From RGIG3159 sp045640565 (GTDB taxonomy: Bacteria; Bacillota; Clostridia; Oscillospirales; Oscillospiraceae), in the NCBI GenBank assembly GCA_045640565.1, contig JAZUFG010000097.1, forward strand, positions 1 to 54,936: DNA of 54,936 bases. Direction: 5' to 3'. The position numbers and the translations under genes are program-made. A model generated the notes under the pieces. The model was not told the DNA's origin. It worked only from the letters and a program-made list of their open reading frames with translations, and searched no databases. This document shows positions 33,374 through 42,999 of this stretch, in pieces (position 1 is the stretch's first letter; each line of letters opens with the position of its first letter).

Positions 33374-34908
33374 TTTGTTTTCGGAGCTCTTGCCGCCGAA
33401 AATCTATGAAAACCTCTCTGCAGTATCTCCTGCAGATCCCGATGATAAAAAGCGAAATTCGTAAGAAAAGAAATCAGTCCGCAGAAAAGCGTTACCGGGA
33501 TGGCGTAACTGATCCAGGCAAGATAGCCCTTCGGCTCAACTTTTGAAAGGAATGCCTTTGCAGAAAGAATAGAAAGTGCCGAAGAGAAGGAATTGAGGAG
33601 CAAACGCTTCAGAAAAAGTCCTACCGGTCTATGCAGAATTCTCCGAGAAAGATAGAAAACATAGTAAACAAAACGGAACGCAGTGGCAGCCAAGGTTCCT
33701 ACCGCCACACCCAAAAGGCCCAGGCGGGATACCAGGATCACGGAAAGGCCGATATTCACCAGAGTCTCCCCATAGGCAGCAAAGCGGGTCTCCCTGAACT
33801 GCCCCGCTGCAATCACCATAGCGGAATAGGGCTCCCGCAGGCAATACAGGAGCGAAGAAAGGGTCAGGATCAGGGCAAAGGCAGGAAAAATATAGTTTTC
33901 ATCCTGAATCCCCCGGGTATAGACCCGAACAAAGGGGACGATCAAAGCCGCTGTGGCCGAAAAGAGCGTGATGCCCAAAAGCGAAAGGAGCGTTTCATAA
34001 TAGCCGAAGGTGCGGTCCAGCTTCTCCCCTTCTCCCTTTGCCAGCATATTGCCGAAAACAGCTTCCATATCTGCCGTAAAGGCGCAGGTAAGGTCCTGGA
34101 TCTCCTTGATGACCATTTGATAGACGGAGTAAACGGAAACCAAAGAAAGCCGACTGAAAACCGTCAAAACCGCTACATCCGTATTGTTATGAAGGGTCCA
34201 GGCAATATGCTGACCCAGGGCAGTCCATTTCTGCTTGAGCATGGGTTCCCCATCCGCAGCGCAGGGCTGAATAGGATAGTGCCGCCGGGCATAGAGAGCA
34301 AGGACCATGGGACGCAGGGCAAAAATCACACCGGAGGCCAGCTTGACAAGAAGCAGATTCGCTCCCAGCCGCAGCAAAAGGACCACCGCGAGTGTATTGA
34401 GAGCTGTTCCCGCCGCCAAAATAGCGGACTGGATAAAGCTCATCTGGTCGGCCTGCAAAAGGAGAGAATAGGAATAGCCGATAAAATATTCCGCAAAGGT
34501 GGAAAAGGAAATGACAACAACCAGGAAAAAGGTAAAGCCGAAATCAAAGACTGCTTTCCCGGAGATCCTGCTGAATGTACAGGCCAGGAAAAGCACATAA
34601 AGAATAAAGACATAGCCGATCCTGCGGAAGAATCGCCGGCTCTCTGCCAGAATTCTGCTGATCTTCTCCGCCGATTTCTCTGCAAGAGCTTTATAAAGCA
34701 CGGAACGGGCCACGGCACCCACGCCGCTGTCCAGCAAGGTGATATAGGATAGGAAGGAGATAATCGAGGCAGTCGCCCCATAGGCCTCTGAACCAAAGCT
34801 TCCGATCAAAAGTCTCGGAACAATCAGCCCGCAAATCAGTGCTACTCCTTGCCGCAGGAGAGAAAAACAAATATTCAGTTTTGCCTTTTTGGTCCGTGAT
34901 AGTTCCAT
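33370..34908 (-). CDS. Polysaccharide flippase (Wzx-like, MVF superfamily)
   Basis: A 512-residue protein with about 14 hydrophobic segments and the N-terminal pattern RTKKAKLNICFSLLRQGVALICGLIVPRLLIGSFGSEAYG, typical of PST/RfbX-type lipid-linked oligosaccharide flippases. It would move undecaprenyl-linked repeat units across the membrane. It is the last gene of the minus-strand polysaccharide operon, after an acyl-carrier gene. Its stop lies in the terminator shared with glf. Confidence 0.88.
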   Translation of the reverse strand: MELSRTKKAKLNICFSLLRQGVALICGLIVPRLLIGSFGSEAYGATASIISFLSYITLLDSGVGAVARSVLYKALAEKSAEKISRILAESRRFFRRIGYVFILYVLFLACTFSRISGKAVFDFGFTFFLVVVISFSTFAEYFIGYSYSLLLQADQMSFIQSAILAAGTALNTLAVVLLLRLGANLLLVKLASGVIFALRPMVLALYARRHYPIQPCAADGEPMLKQKWTALGQHIAWTLHNNTDVAVLTVFSRLSLVSVYSVYQMVIKEIQDLTCAFTADMEAVFGNMLAKGEGEKLDRTFGYYETLLSLLGITLFSATAALIVPFVRVYTRGIQDENYIFPAFALILTLSSLLYCLREPYSAMVIAAGQFRETRFAAYGETLVNIGLSVILVSRLGLLGVAVGTLAATAFRFVYYVFYLSRRILHRPVGLFLKRLLLNSFSSALSILSAKAFLSKVEPKGYLAWISYAIPVTLFCGLISFLTNFAFYHRDLQEILQRGFHRFSAARAPKTK

Positions 34909-34958
34909 GCTAATCTTTTTTCTATTTTCCTAGCCTCAACGCAAAGTCCCTGAATGTA

Positions 34959-35198
34959 TCATCCATTTTGGCAGATGGCATCCAACATGTCGCCAATCGT
35001 CTCAATCTTCAGAAAGTCCTTTTCCTGAATTTTGCTGCCTAATTCATCTTCCAATTTGCCAACAACCATTAACACTTCCAGCGAAGACAGCTCCAGATCA
35101 TCCATAATGGAACTAGCCTCGCTGACATCTCCTGCAGGAATCCCCGCAGTATCCTCAATGATTCTTTTCAGCTTTGCAAATACTTTGTTTCTATCCAT
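34959..35198 (-). CDS. Acyl carrier protein (copy 1)
   Basis: A 79-residue PP-binding protein. The phosphopantetheine site lies in DDLELSSLEVLMVV near residue 36; the usual DSL is SSL here, so the attachment serine is kept and the Asp is lost. Helix patterns match carrier proteins, with an acidic first half. The start follows a GGGAGG-type site. It lies 15 bases after a ligase gene, so ligase plus carrier looks like a matched pair that loads an acyl or aminoacyl group as a thioester. Confidence 0.9.
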   Translation of the reverse strand: MDRNKVFAKLKRIIEDTAGIPAGDVSEASSIMDDLELSSLEVLMVVGKLEDELGSKIQEKDFLKIETIGDMLDAICQNG

Positions 35199-35213
35199 AC
35201 TTTCCTCCCGCTT

Positions 35214-36650
35214 TTAATATCTTTTTATCTTTCCAAGCGCGGTTTTTTCAAAGGGAATGGTGCGGAAGATAACATCAGAAATCTTTTTAAAGAAAGGCAG
35301 GGTATCGTTCATTTCTTTTATGGACAGCAGGATAGACTCCTGATTCTGCTCTTCGCAGTAGACTTCGGCGCAGATTTTTTGATTGATTTCCCGGACCAAA
35401 ACCTCAAGCACATCCTTATTGGAAGAAATGCTCTTTTCCAACTCTTCAGGACAGACATTTTCCCCGCTGGCCAAAATAATCAGGTTTTTCTTTCTTCCGG
35501 TCAAATATACGAAACCGTTGTCATCCACATAGCCCAAGTCGCCCGTATGCACCCAACCGTCAACAAGAGTTTCTGCCGTGGCTTTTTCGTTTTTATAATA
35601 GCCCAACATGGCGGCTTTCGTTTTCAGGCAAATCTCTCCATCAATGATTTTCACCTGAACGATTTCTCCGTCCGCCTGTCCCAATGAGTCATAATGCTTA
35701 GTCAGTTGGAACACATTGAAGAGCCCTGCTCCGCAGGTTTCCGTCAAACCGTATCCTCCGAACATGCTGATTCCATAGTCTGCAAACAGCTCTGCCATAG
35801 AAGGATCAACGGAAGCACCGCCACCTGCCACCAGCTTTAATCCGCCCAACTTGTCTTCATTTCCGCTGCGCAGCCACTTGGCCCAATTTTGAAGCACCAT
35901 TGGCACAACAGCCGTTTCATCACTATCCATTGCGGTCAAATCACGCATTAAATAACGAAAATCAAAACACATATTCAGCGTTTTCCCGAAAAAGAGCCAA
36001 TAGCTCATCAGTACAACGCCTTCCAAATGGTACATGGGCAAAAGATGAAGAAATCTCTCTGTTTCTGAGCCGCAGCCCTTTTGAATTGCCAGATGCAGAT
36101 TGCGGAAGGCATTCACTGCATAGAAAAGGCTCTGCTGGCTAATCATGACACACTTGCTGTTTGCCGTAGTTCCGGATGTGAAAAAGAGGAATCCCATCCC
36201 GTCCTCCTCCGGATTCTCAAAGGTTGGAGCTGGATAGTTTCCTTTTTGGTATTCAAGGATACTATACGTTTTTTTGCCGGCAGGAAAAGCGGGATTCGCT
36301 TCTATGAACGCATCCTCTGCAATCACCCAATCCACATCCGCATAAGCAATATCATATTCAAGAACATTCTGAGGTTCGTGGGGATTCATAGGCACAACAA
36401 CTGCCCCGGCCAGGGCTAATCCCCAAAAGCAGACAAGATAGTCATAACTGTTGGATGCGAGAATGCCCACATGTTTTCCCTTAGCGCCTACGCTCTCTGC
36501 AAATGCAGCAAAACGGCGCAAATCGGCAGCATACTGTCCATATTGAACCTGCTTTACTTTTTGTGTGGGAGTATGAAACCACTGGACCGCAACCCGATCT
36601 GCATAATCTTTCTCCATAACTCCCAACATTTTAAGAATACTATCAACCAT
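35214..36650 (-). CDS. AMP-forming acyl/aminoacyl ligase (copy 1)
   Basis: A 478-residue ANL-superfamily adenylating enzyme. Core motifs are FFTSGTTANSK (P-loop-like A3), FGGYGLTETCG (A5), VHTGDLGYVDDNGFVYLTGRKKNLII (A7/A8) with ENVCPEELE, and the catalytic lysine in KTALGKIKRY at the very end (A10). The full length for a standalone ligase is present. The start at 36650 (MVDS) follows AGGAG on the minus strand; the longer reading has no ribosome site. It likely activates a carboxylic acid and passes it to the adjacent carrier protein. The substrate cannot be predicted safely. Confidence 0.9.
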   Translation of the reverse strand: MVDSILKMLGVMEKDYADRVAVQWFHTPTQKVKQVQYGQYAADLRRFAAFAESVGAKGKHVGILASNSYDYLVCFWGLALAGAVVVPMNPHEPQNVLEYDIAYADVDWVIAEDAFIEANPAFPAGKKTYSILEYQKGNYPAPTFENPEEDGMGFLFFTSGTTANSKCVMISQQSLFYAVNAFRNLHLAIQKGCGSETERFLHLLPMYHLEGVVLMSYWLFFGKTLNMCFDFRYLMRDLTAMDSDETAVVPMVLQNWAKWLRSGNEDKLGGLKLVAGGGASVDPSMAELFADYGISMFGGYGLTETCGAGLFNVFQLTKHYDSLGQADGEIVQVKIIDGEICLKTKAAMLGYYKNEKATAETLVDGWVHTGDLGYVDDNGFVYLTGRKKNLIILASGENVCPEELEKSISSNKDVLEVLVREINQKICAEVYCEEQNQESILLSIKEMNDTLPFFKKISDVIFRTIPFEKTALGKIKRY

Positions 36651-36709
36651 TTTGAATCTCCTATCTTTAATATAATAAAATATTAAATACAAGTTACAGC
36701 AAGAATGAG

Positions 36710-38842
36710 TTATTGTTTCCGCAGGGCCTTTGCTCTCTGCTTTTTAATCAAATCCAAAATCATGGCTCCGCCCACTGCAAAACAAAAGTGAACGGCAAAA
36801 GCCAACACTATGCCAAGAAGCTTTTGGCCTCCCAGCCAGACTGCCACAGTCTTCCAAGGAAGGGCAATGTAGGATACCGTATGAAGACAGCAAATAATCA
36901 GTGCTTTTCTTCCCAGCCATGCAATCCCATTCCAAACAGAACCTCTCATACTTCCCAACTTAGCGCTGAGATAGAGAAAAAGAAGGCCGCAAAGATAAGA
37001 CACCAAAAGATCAGTAGCACCATCGTCGTAGGAATTCATGGAAATTTCTATGTCCCCGAATCCGGAAAGGCACAAACATACTGCGAAAAGAATCCACCAG
37101 AAACGGACCGGAATTTCCTTCTGCAGAAATTTTGTTTTCTTTAGAATCCAACCGAAATAGAGATAGCCTGAACAGATTGCAATCTGATGGATGCAAAAAG
37201 GCAGCGCAACTTCCCGCAGCGCGAGCCCAAAGAGACTGAGAACCGTAATCTGCAGAATCTGCAGCCAAATTTCATCATTCTGAAGAATAAGATTCACCAC
37301 AACAGCCCCCACAAAATAAGCCCAGACGAACCAGAAAGGTCCGATGGTGCCCACTGTCATGCCGAAAAGCGTTGTGCTGGAACCGCAGTAGGCCAAGAGG
37401 TAGGGAACGACATAGTACTCCAACCTCTCCCACAGGCTGCCTCCTCTCAGATAGATTCTGGCGAATGTGGCAAGTTCAACCGCCAAAATAATCAAAAGAT
37501 AGGGAATCACCAAATAACCCAACTGCTTCTTGACGGAACTCTTTACCGTCATTTTTCGAAGGCCATAGCCACAAATCATGAAGAATACCGGGACTGCTCC
37601 ATGGGCTGTAAAGGAAATAAAAAGGCCAGCAAAAAACATCAAGGGAGTTTGAGAGAAATCCACATTCCAATATTGAAAAAAAGTAGAAATAGAGTGCCCC
37701 ATCATGATCGCAAGCATCATGATGCCTTTGAAAATATCAAACATTCCCGGGGTATTTTTTATGACTTTCATCTCCCTGTTGATCCCTCCTATGCTGAGTT
37801 CTTCAGACTTCCTGTCAGCAATCTTTCTCCGGAGATATACTATCCCACAGCCCATGGCGGCAACAGCGCACCCTTCTACAAAAAGCAATGCGGTGCCTAA
37901 AAGCGGCCGATTGGCATACTGACTCACAAAGGATTGGCGGAAGGTCTTCAAGGTCAATTGGTCAATACTGTGGGCGCAGAAAATGTAGAAGGAATAGCGG
38001 CCGATAAACGAGAGCACATCGATGAGAATGCCGTCCTTCGGTTTCCATAGGGCAGCCACAGGGAAGAGAACGACTGCCCAGATTGTCATCAAGATTTGCT
38101 GGGCAGCTATTATTCCGCTTCCGAAGAGGATCCTGAAAACCACCGTAATTGCGGCTGCAGATCCCAGCCCAATCCAAAGCCACTTCCCTTTGATGTTTGA
38201 AATCCATTCCTTTTTACGCAGGAGATATCCGTAATAACAATAGGGAAGATATATCATAGCTTCCCGGATACAGAATGGAAGCTGAATACGCAGGCCCGAA
38301 AGCACATAACCGCAAACACAGAGAAAGGCTACCGCCGGAACCTGCCATTTTTCAGGAACCAGCTTAACCACAGCATTGAGGAGAATCAGGCACCAAAAGC
38401 TAGCCAGCAAATACCATACAGGACCAACGGACATAATATCCAGCCCGAAAATGCTGTCTTTTTCCCAAAAGCCGAAAAGGCCTGCCAATAGGATTTGCAA
38501 GAGCGATTGGTAATTAAACGAATTCAAAAAGTTTTGCAGAAAATAATCAATGCCCAAAGACATGGCAAAGACAAAAAGATAGGGTTTCAGAATCTGCTTT
38601 AAACCTGAGAGAAAGGTTGATTTCACGCTTCGTTCCCGGAAATAGAAACCGGAAATGATAAAAAAGCAGCGAAATGTCCCGGAAAAAAACGGAAAAAGAT
38701 AGCAATCTAAAGCTGTCTGCAGCCTCGGGAGAGAACTGAAATCAAACGCGTCCCGGCAATGGCCGAAAATAACGCTTAAAATCGCAATTCCCTTTAAAAA
38801 ATCAAACATTCCGATGCTGATTTGAAATCTCTTCTCGTTCAT
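36710..38842 (-). CDS. Double acyltransferase-3 membrane protein
   Basis: A 710-residue protein made of two acyltransferase-3 (OafA/NodX-like) units in tandem. Unit 1 begins GMFDFLKGIAILSVIFGHC near residue 12 and unit 2 begins GMFDIFKGIMMLAIMMGHS near 366; each carries the catalytic histidine (GH) and about ten membrane segments. Single-unit proteins of the family are 330-400 residues, so this is a fused duplication. An in-frame ATG at 37771, with an AGGGAG-like box directly upstream, begins unit 2, so unit 2 might also be made separately. The start at 38842 follows GGAGG. It is flanked by two ligase/carrier pairs, suggesting it transfers the carrier-bound acyl groups to a glycan. Confidence 0.85.
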   Translation of the reverse strand: MNEKRFQISIGMFDFLKGIAILSVIFGHCRDAFDFSSLPRLQTALDCYLFPFFSGTFRCFFIISGFYFRERSVKSTFLSGLKQILKPYLFVFAMSLGIDYFLQNFLNSFNYQSLLQILLAGLFGFWEKDSIFGLDIMSVGPVWYLLASFWCLILLNAVVKLVPEKWQVPAVAFLCVCGYVLSGLRIQLPFCIREAMIYLPYCYYGYLLRKKEWISNIKGKWLWIGLGSAAAITVVFRILFGSGIIAAQQILMTIWAVVLFPVAALWKPKDGILIDVLSFIGRYSFYIFCAHSIDQLTLKTFRQSFVSQYANRPLLGTALLFVEGCAVAAMGCGIVYLRRKIADRKSEELSIGGINREMKVIKNTPGMFDIFKGIMMLAIMMGHSISTFFQYWNVDFSQTPLMFFAGLFISFTAHGAVPVFFMICGYGLRKMTVKSSVKKQLGYLVIPYLLIILAVELATFARIYLRGGSLWERLEYYVVPYLLAYCGSSTTLFGMTVGTIGPFWFVWAYFVGAVVVNLILQNDEIWLQILQITVLSLFGLALREVALPFCIHQIAICSGYLYFGWILKKTKFLQKEIPVRFWWILFAVCLCLSGFGDIEISMNSYDDGATDLLVSYLCGLLFLYLSAKLGSMRGSVWNGIAWLGRKALIICCLHTVSYIALPWKTVAVWLGGQKLLGIVLAFAVHFCFAVGGAMILDLIKKQRAKALRKQ

Positions 38843-38897
38843 TTTTTCCTCCGCAAGTGATAAAACGTCTTTTCCCGAAAGAATTTCCAAGAGTTTC

Positions 38898-39140
38898 CTA
38901 GTTATGAATCAACTCCAAAGTTTTATCTGCCAAATCCCCAACTGTAAAAATTTCCCGCAGGGACTTTGTGGAATAGTGAATGCCGTACTCTTTTTCCAAC
39001 GCAGATATGACGGAGAGAATCTCTAAAGAATTCATTCCCAGGTCGTCCACGATTCCGCTCTCTTTTTGAATCTCTTCGCATTCCGTTCCCACACATTCGT
39101 GGATAACGGAAAGAATTTTTTGCATAATCACTTCTTCCAT
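38898..39140 (-). CDS. Acyl carrier protein (copy 2)
   Basis: An 80-residue PP-binding protein with the attachment serine in DDLGMNSLEILSV near residue 38 (NSL in place of DSL) and typical carrier helices (GIHYSTKSLREIFTVGDLADKTLELI). It begins 9 bases after the second ligase gene ends, behind a GAGGTG site. It is only partly alike to copy 1, so the two carriers are probably specific for different ligases. Confidence 0.9.
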   Translation of the reverse strand: MEEVIMQKILSVIHECVGTECEEIQKESGIVDDLGMNSLEILSVISALEKEYGIHYSTKSLREIFTVGDLADKTLELIHN

Positions 39141-39149
39141 CTTAACACC

Positions 39150-40568
39150 TCACATCTTAATTTTACCGGTCGTTGTTTTTTTAAATGCCTCTCTGCGCAA
39201 ATGAATGATATGAATTCGCTTAAAGAAAGGCAGTCCTCTGTTTACTTGATTCACGATAGTATGAACATCCTTCTCCTCTGCTTTGGAAAAGATTTCTGCG
39301 CAGATTTTCCCATCTTCTTCTTTTACAAAACATTCCAGAATCTCCTCGTTTTGGAGAAGCAAGCTTTCTAATTCTTCCGGGCTGACATTTTCGCCATTTC
39401 CCAGGATAATCAGTCTTTTCTTCCTTCCGACAATGAAATAGAAGCCATCCGAATCCACCCGTCCCAAATCTCCGGTATGAAGCCAACCGTCCTGAAGGAC
39501 CTCTGCCGTGGCTTCCGGATTCCTGTAATATCCCATCATTACGGATTTCCCCCGGAGACAGATTTCTCCGTCCTCCAGGCGCGCTTCCGTTCTGAATTCT
39601 GCCTTGCCCACAGAGCCGGCAGTCTTCGGAGTCAGCACCCCCGCAATGGCAAGCCCCGTATTTTCCGAAAGTCCATAGACCGTGCAAAAAGAAATTCCGC
39701 GTTCCTGAAAGAATTGTATCACCTCTGGACTGGCACTTGCCGCCCCGACGGTAATCCGATACACCCTGCCGATGCAGTCCGTCTTCCCATGCTGAAAATT
39801 CCTGTAAATCGTGCTCAGTTCATCCGGGACCACGCCGATATCCGTAATGGGAAGTCGGTTGATATCCCGAAAGAAGAAGCGCTTATCCAAACAAATAGCA
39901 GAGGGAAATCCGGAAACGAACCAACCCAAAGTAGCTGTAAGCCCGGATACATGGAAAAAAGGAAAGCTGGCATAATTCATATCTTTCCCGCTTACATGAG
40001 CCTTCTGTATGCTCAAACAATGGGTTGCCCAAATCCCGTTCTGCAAATTCTCATAGGAGAGCATGACTCCCTTACTATGGCCTGTGGTTCCGGAAGTAAA
40101 GAGGATTGTGCAAAGTTCCTTATCTGAAACATCCGCCGGCTTGATATCTTCCGGTTCACTCGCCCGGTAGTCCAGAATATCCCTGCAAAGGCTGCCGTTT
40201 CGGATCAAAAAAGTCGGTTCGGCATCTGCAAAAAAGCCATCATGAAGAATCACCTTCGGCTGAACCAAATCAATTTCATATTGGACTTCACTGAGGGAAT
40301 TATAGGGATTCATGAATACAGCAACTTCGCCATTCCCCCAAACAGCCATCAGTAAAGCCAGGAAAGAAACGCTGTTATTCGCTAGGAATACGACCCGATC
40401 TCCCTGTTTGATTCCGATCTCCCGGAGCCAGGTCCTTGCCCGACACACTTCCCTGTAAAACTCCGAAAAAGAAAAGCTGTGCAGGCTTTCAGAGGCATCC
40501 AAATAGGAAAAGGCCTCTTCGTTCTTCTCCTTGTTTCCGTACAACAAATATTCAAAAAGCTGATTCAT
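39150..40568 (-). CDS. AMP-forming acyl/aminoacyl ligase (copy 2)
   Basis: A 472-residue ANL-superfamily enzyme. ILFTSGTTGHSKGVMLS (A3), CTVYGLSENTGLA (A5), LHTGDLGRVDSDGFYFIVGRKKRLII (A7/A8), ENVSPEELE and the end KKTTTGKIKM (A10 Lys) are all present, so it should be active. It is a close structural parallel of the copy at 35214. The pair ligase-then-carrier (39150 then 38898) repeats the order seen at 35214/34959. The substrate is unknown. Confidence 0.9.
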   Translation of the reverse strand: MNQLFEYLLYGNKEKNEEAFSYLDASESLHSFSFSEFYREVCRARTWLREIGIKQGDRVVFLANNSVSFLALLMAVWGNGEVAVFMNPYNSLSEVQYEIDLVQPKVILHDGFFADAEPTFLIRNGSLCRDILDYRASEPEDIKPADVSDKELCTILFTSGTTGHSKGVMLSYENLQNGIWATHCLSIQKAHVSGKDMNYASFPFFHVSGLTATLGWFVSGFPSAICLDKRFFFRDINRLPITDIGVVPDELSTIYRNFQHGKTDCIGRVYRITVGAASASPEVIQFFQERGISFCTVYGLSENTGLAIAGVLTPKTAGSVGKAEFRTEARLEDGEICLRGKSVMMGYYRNPEATAEVLQDGWLHTGDLGRVDSDGFYFIVGRKKRLIILGNGENVSPEELESLLLQNEEILECFVKEEDGKICAEIFSKAEEKDVHTIVNQVNRGLPFFKRIHIIHLRREAFKKTTTGKIKM

Positions 40569-40678
40569 GCAAAAACTCCATTAATTTTTTGTGGGATCCG
40601 GGTCAAAATAAACAGAAGAGCAAAGCTTTCCCCCGTTCCGTCTTTGAAATAGGGAAAATGCCGCCGTTTCGGTATTAA

Positions 40679-41434
40679 TTAACCCCGGAAAATTATGAGC
40701 CCTCTCGCCCCCCAGCGCAGCACATTGCAGGCACTCTTGGGAACCGAGAGCTTCAGATAATCCCGGTAAAAACGGTACTGCTTCTTAATGAGTTTTTTCT
40801 TATTCCCCGTGGTAGAGTTGGCAAAGACCCGATAGTCCGCCAGGACCTCCGGATTTCCGTAAGCGCCCCTAGCCGCCTTGATGACCTCATACCAATAGGC
40901 ATAGTCATCCCGGACCTTCAGGGTCTCATCCAGATAGTGGGTACCGCAGACCTCCCGGTCATAAATGCCCGTCAGACAGGCCACATAGTTCATGACCTCC
41001 ATGTCCTTCACGGTGATAACCTTTTTTGCATGGGTAGTATGGCCGATAGGCTGAGAATTCCCGTCAATGCGGTTATAGGAAGCGCAGACACAGGCCGCAT
41101 GCATCTCTTTCATAAAGGCCAATTGCTTTTCCAAAAAGTCCGGATGCCAGATGTCGTCGGCGTCCAACAGACAAAGATACTGCCCCTGAGCTTGGCGAAT
41201 GCCCGTGTTTCTCGCAGCTGCGGAGCCCCCGTTTTCCTGACTGAAAAAGCGGATCCGGGAGTCCCTCTCCAGATAGGGCTTTAGAACCTCCTCGGGATGA
41301 TCCTTGGAGCCGTCATCCACAATGATCATTTCCCAATCTGCATAGGTCTGAGCAAGGACGGCCTCCACGGTTTCCGCAATGTATTTTACCCCGTTATAAA
41401 CCGGGGTGATAATGGATACCTTTCCCTCTATCAC
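40679..41434 (-). CDS. Glycosyltransferase family 2
   Basis: A 251-residue GT-A enzyme: KVSIITPVYNGVKYIAETVEAVLAQTYADWEMIIVDDGSKD, SRIRFFSQENGGSAAARNTGIRQAQG, LCLLDADDIWHPDFLE (DxD) and RDDYAYWYEVIKAARG. It begins with GTG at 41434, 15 bases after the glycosylphosphotransferase gene, behind a GGGGG run. It probably adds the second sugar to the lipid carrier charged by the preceding enzyme. The sugar is unknown. Confidence 0.92.
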   Translation of the reverse strand: MIEGKVSIITPVYNGVKYIAETVEAVLAQTYADWEMIIVDDGSKDHPEEVLKPYLERDSRIRFFSQENGGSAAARNTGIRQAQGQYLCLLDADDIWHPDFLEKQLAFMKEMHAACVCASYNRIDGNSQPIGHTTHAKKVITVKDMEVMNYVACLTGIYDREVCGTHYLDETLKVRDDYAYWYEVIKAARGAYGNPEVLADYRVFANSTTGNKKKLIKKQYRFYRDYLKLSVPKSACNVLRWGARGLIIFRG

Positions 41435-41449
41435 GGTTTTCCCCCCGAT

Positions 41450-42946
41450 TCATTCATTTTCCACAAGATGAATGCGGATTTCCTCCGCCTCACTCTGAAC
41501 ATTTTTATTTCCGGACTCAAAAAGAGCATTCCAACCCTCAAGGCTCTTTCCTGTCCCGGCACTCTTTGCTTTTTCTGCCTTTATCGGCTTTTTTTCTTCC
41601 GGCTGCATTGCCGTAATACTTCCCTCTTTAATTCCTTCTGTGCTCTCCTTCATGAAGAGGACACGCACTGTGGCAAAAAAGATTCGCAGGTCCACAAGAA
41701 AACTCATCCGGTTGATATAGAGAATATCCATCTGCAGCTTTTCATAGGGGTTTGAATTATATTTGCCGTAAATCTGTGCATAGCCCGTCAGACCGGCCTT
41801 TGCCGCCAAACGAAGATGGAATTCCGGAATCTGCTCTTCATACTGAGCCGCAATTTCCGGCCGTTCCGGCCTGGGGCCCACCAGAGTCATATCCCCCTTC
41901 AGCACATTGAAGAGCTGCGGCAGCTCGTCAAGTCGGATCATTCGGATGGCCCTCCCGATGGGAGTAATTCGGCTGTCGTCCTCCCCACTGGAAAGGCGGG
42001 CAACGCCGTCTGCCTCTGCGTCCATTCTCATGGAGCGGAATTTCAACATCTCAAATGTCTTTCCATTGCGAGTAAGTCGTACCTGGCGGTAAATAGCAGG
42101 CCCCTTATCATAACTGTGGATAGCAATGGCAGTAATCAGCATAATGGGTGATGTAATCACGATAGCCAAAACCGAAAAGACGATGTCCAGGATCCTCTTG
42201 AAAAAAAGATATTCCGGGTGGACATCCGGCCAAACCCGAACCACCGGCACGGAGAATGACTGCATATGGATACCGCTCATGAGGATCGTATCGCCCAGGC
42301 CCGGCAGAAGGAAAACCTGGATTCCCTTCTCTGCGCAGTACATGACCATTTCATCCCTGATGTCCCTGTCAATATCCGCTAAAACCACAGCCTTGCAATC
42401 TCCCATAGAGGCAATGATTTCTTCGGTATTATGAGGATCCTCCACAAACTCAATAACCTTGAAACGCTTTTTGAAACCCGATACACTATCCATTCTATGG
42501 GCATTGACCCGGGAACGAAAAACAATAGCCGTAAGAATCGGAGACTGAATTGCGGAATAAATCCAGCCTGAAAAAAAGGCCCATAGGAAATTCCAGGCCG
42601 TTTGGACAGCGATGAGGAATAAATAGGTCTGGATCGGATAGAATTTTTTCCAGGCAACCAGAGGGACAAGGTAAAGAAGCAAAATGCTGATTGTGGTGGA
42701 AAGGGTGAGGGAAAAGCCGCAGTCAGCCGCAGAAGTAAATTCCAAAGAATAGGCATTGTAAATGCGCTCCAAAAAGAGAAGCACAGCGGCAAAAAGGGTC
42801 ACCACATAGTAATCATAACGGAACGCAAGGACAATCTCATATCTCACCTTATACTGCGACCAGGTATATGCAAAAAGCAGTATAGACGCAATATAATGCA
42901 AAGCCTTTAATTCCCGAATAATCCTGGACACTTTGGACTCTTCCAT
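41450..42946 (-). CDS. Polyprenyl glycosylphosphotransferase (initiating enzyme)
   Basis: A 498-residue WbaP/CpsE-type polyisoprenyl-phosphate hexose-1-phosphate transferase that starts repeat-unit synthesis. About four N-terminal membrane segments (to about 130), a central CoA-binding-like region, and a C-terminal bacterial-sugar-transferase domain from about 245: FFKRILDIVFSVLAIVITSP, AIYRQVRLTRNGKTFEMLKFRSM, IRMIRLDELPQLFNVLKGDMTLVGPRPERPE and GLTGYAQIYGKYN. A Lys/Glu-rich tail of about 60 residues is extra. It is the first gene of the operon; the promoter is at 43000-43028. Confidence 0.93.
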   Translation of the reverse strand: MEESKVSRIIRELKALHYIASILLFAYTWSQYKVRYEIVLAFRYDYYVVTLFAAVLLFLERIYNAYSLEFTSAADCGFSLTLSTTISILLLYLVPLVAWKKFYPIQTYLFLIAVQTAWNFLWAFFSGWIYSAIQSPILTAIVFRSRVNAHRMDSVSGFKKRFKVIEFVEDPHNTEEIIASMGDCKAVVLADIDRDIRDEMVMYCAEKGIQVFLLPGLGDTILMSGIHMQSFSVPVVRVWPDVHPEYLFFKRILDIVFSVLAIVITSPIMLITAIAIHSYDKGPAIYRQVRLTRNGKTFEMLKFRSMRMDAEADGVARLSSGEDDSRITPIGRAIRMIRLDELPQLFNVLKGDMTLVGPRPERPEIAAQYEEQIPEFHLRLAAKAGLTGYAQIYGKYNSNPYEKLQMDILYINRMSFLVDLRIFFATVRVLFMKESTEGIKEGSITAMQPEEKKPIKAEKAKSAGTGKSLEGWNALFESGNKNVQSEAEEIRIHLVENE

Positions 42947-42999
42947 TTCGGCTTTCCTTTCCCGATTTTGACATAATTCCCATTTTAATCTAATGGGAT

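Noticed and set aside
33631..34752. Plus-strand open frame of 373 codons
   Set aside because: It is antisense to the flippase, is Gly/Lys/Gln-rich and has no hydrophobic or catalytic pattern.
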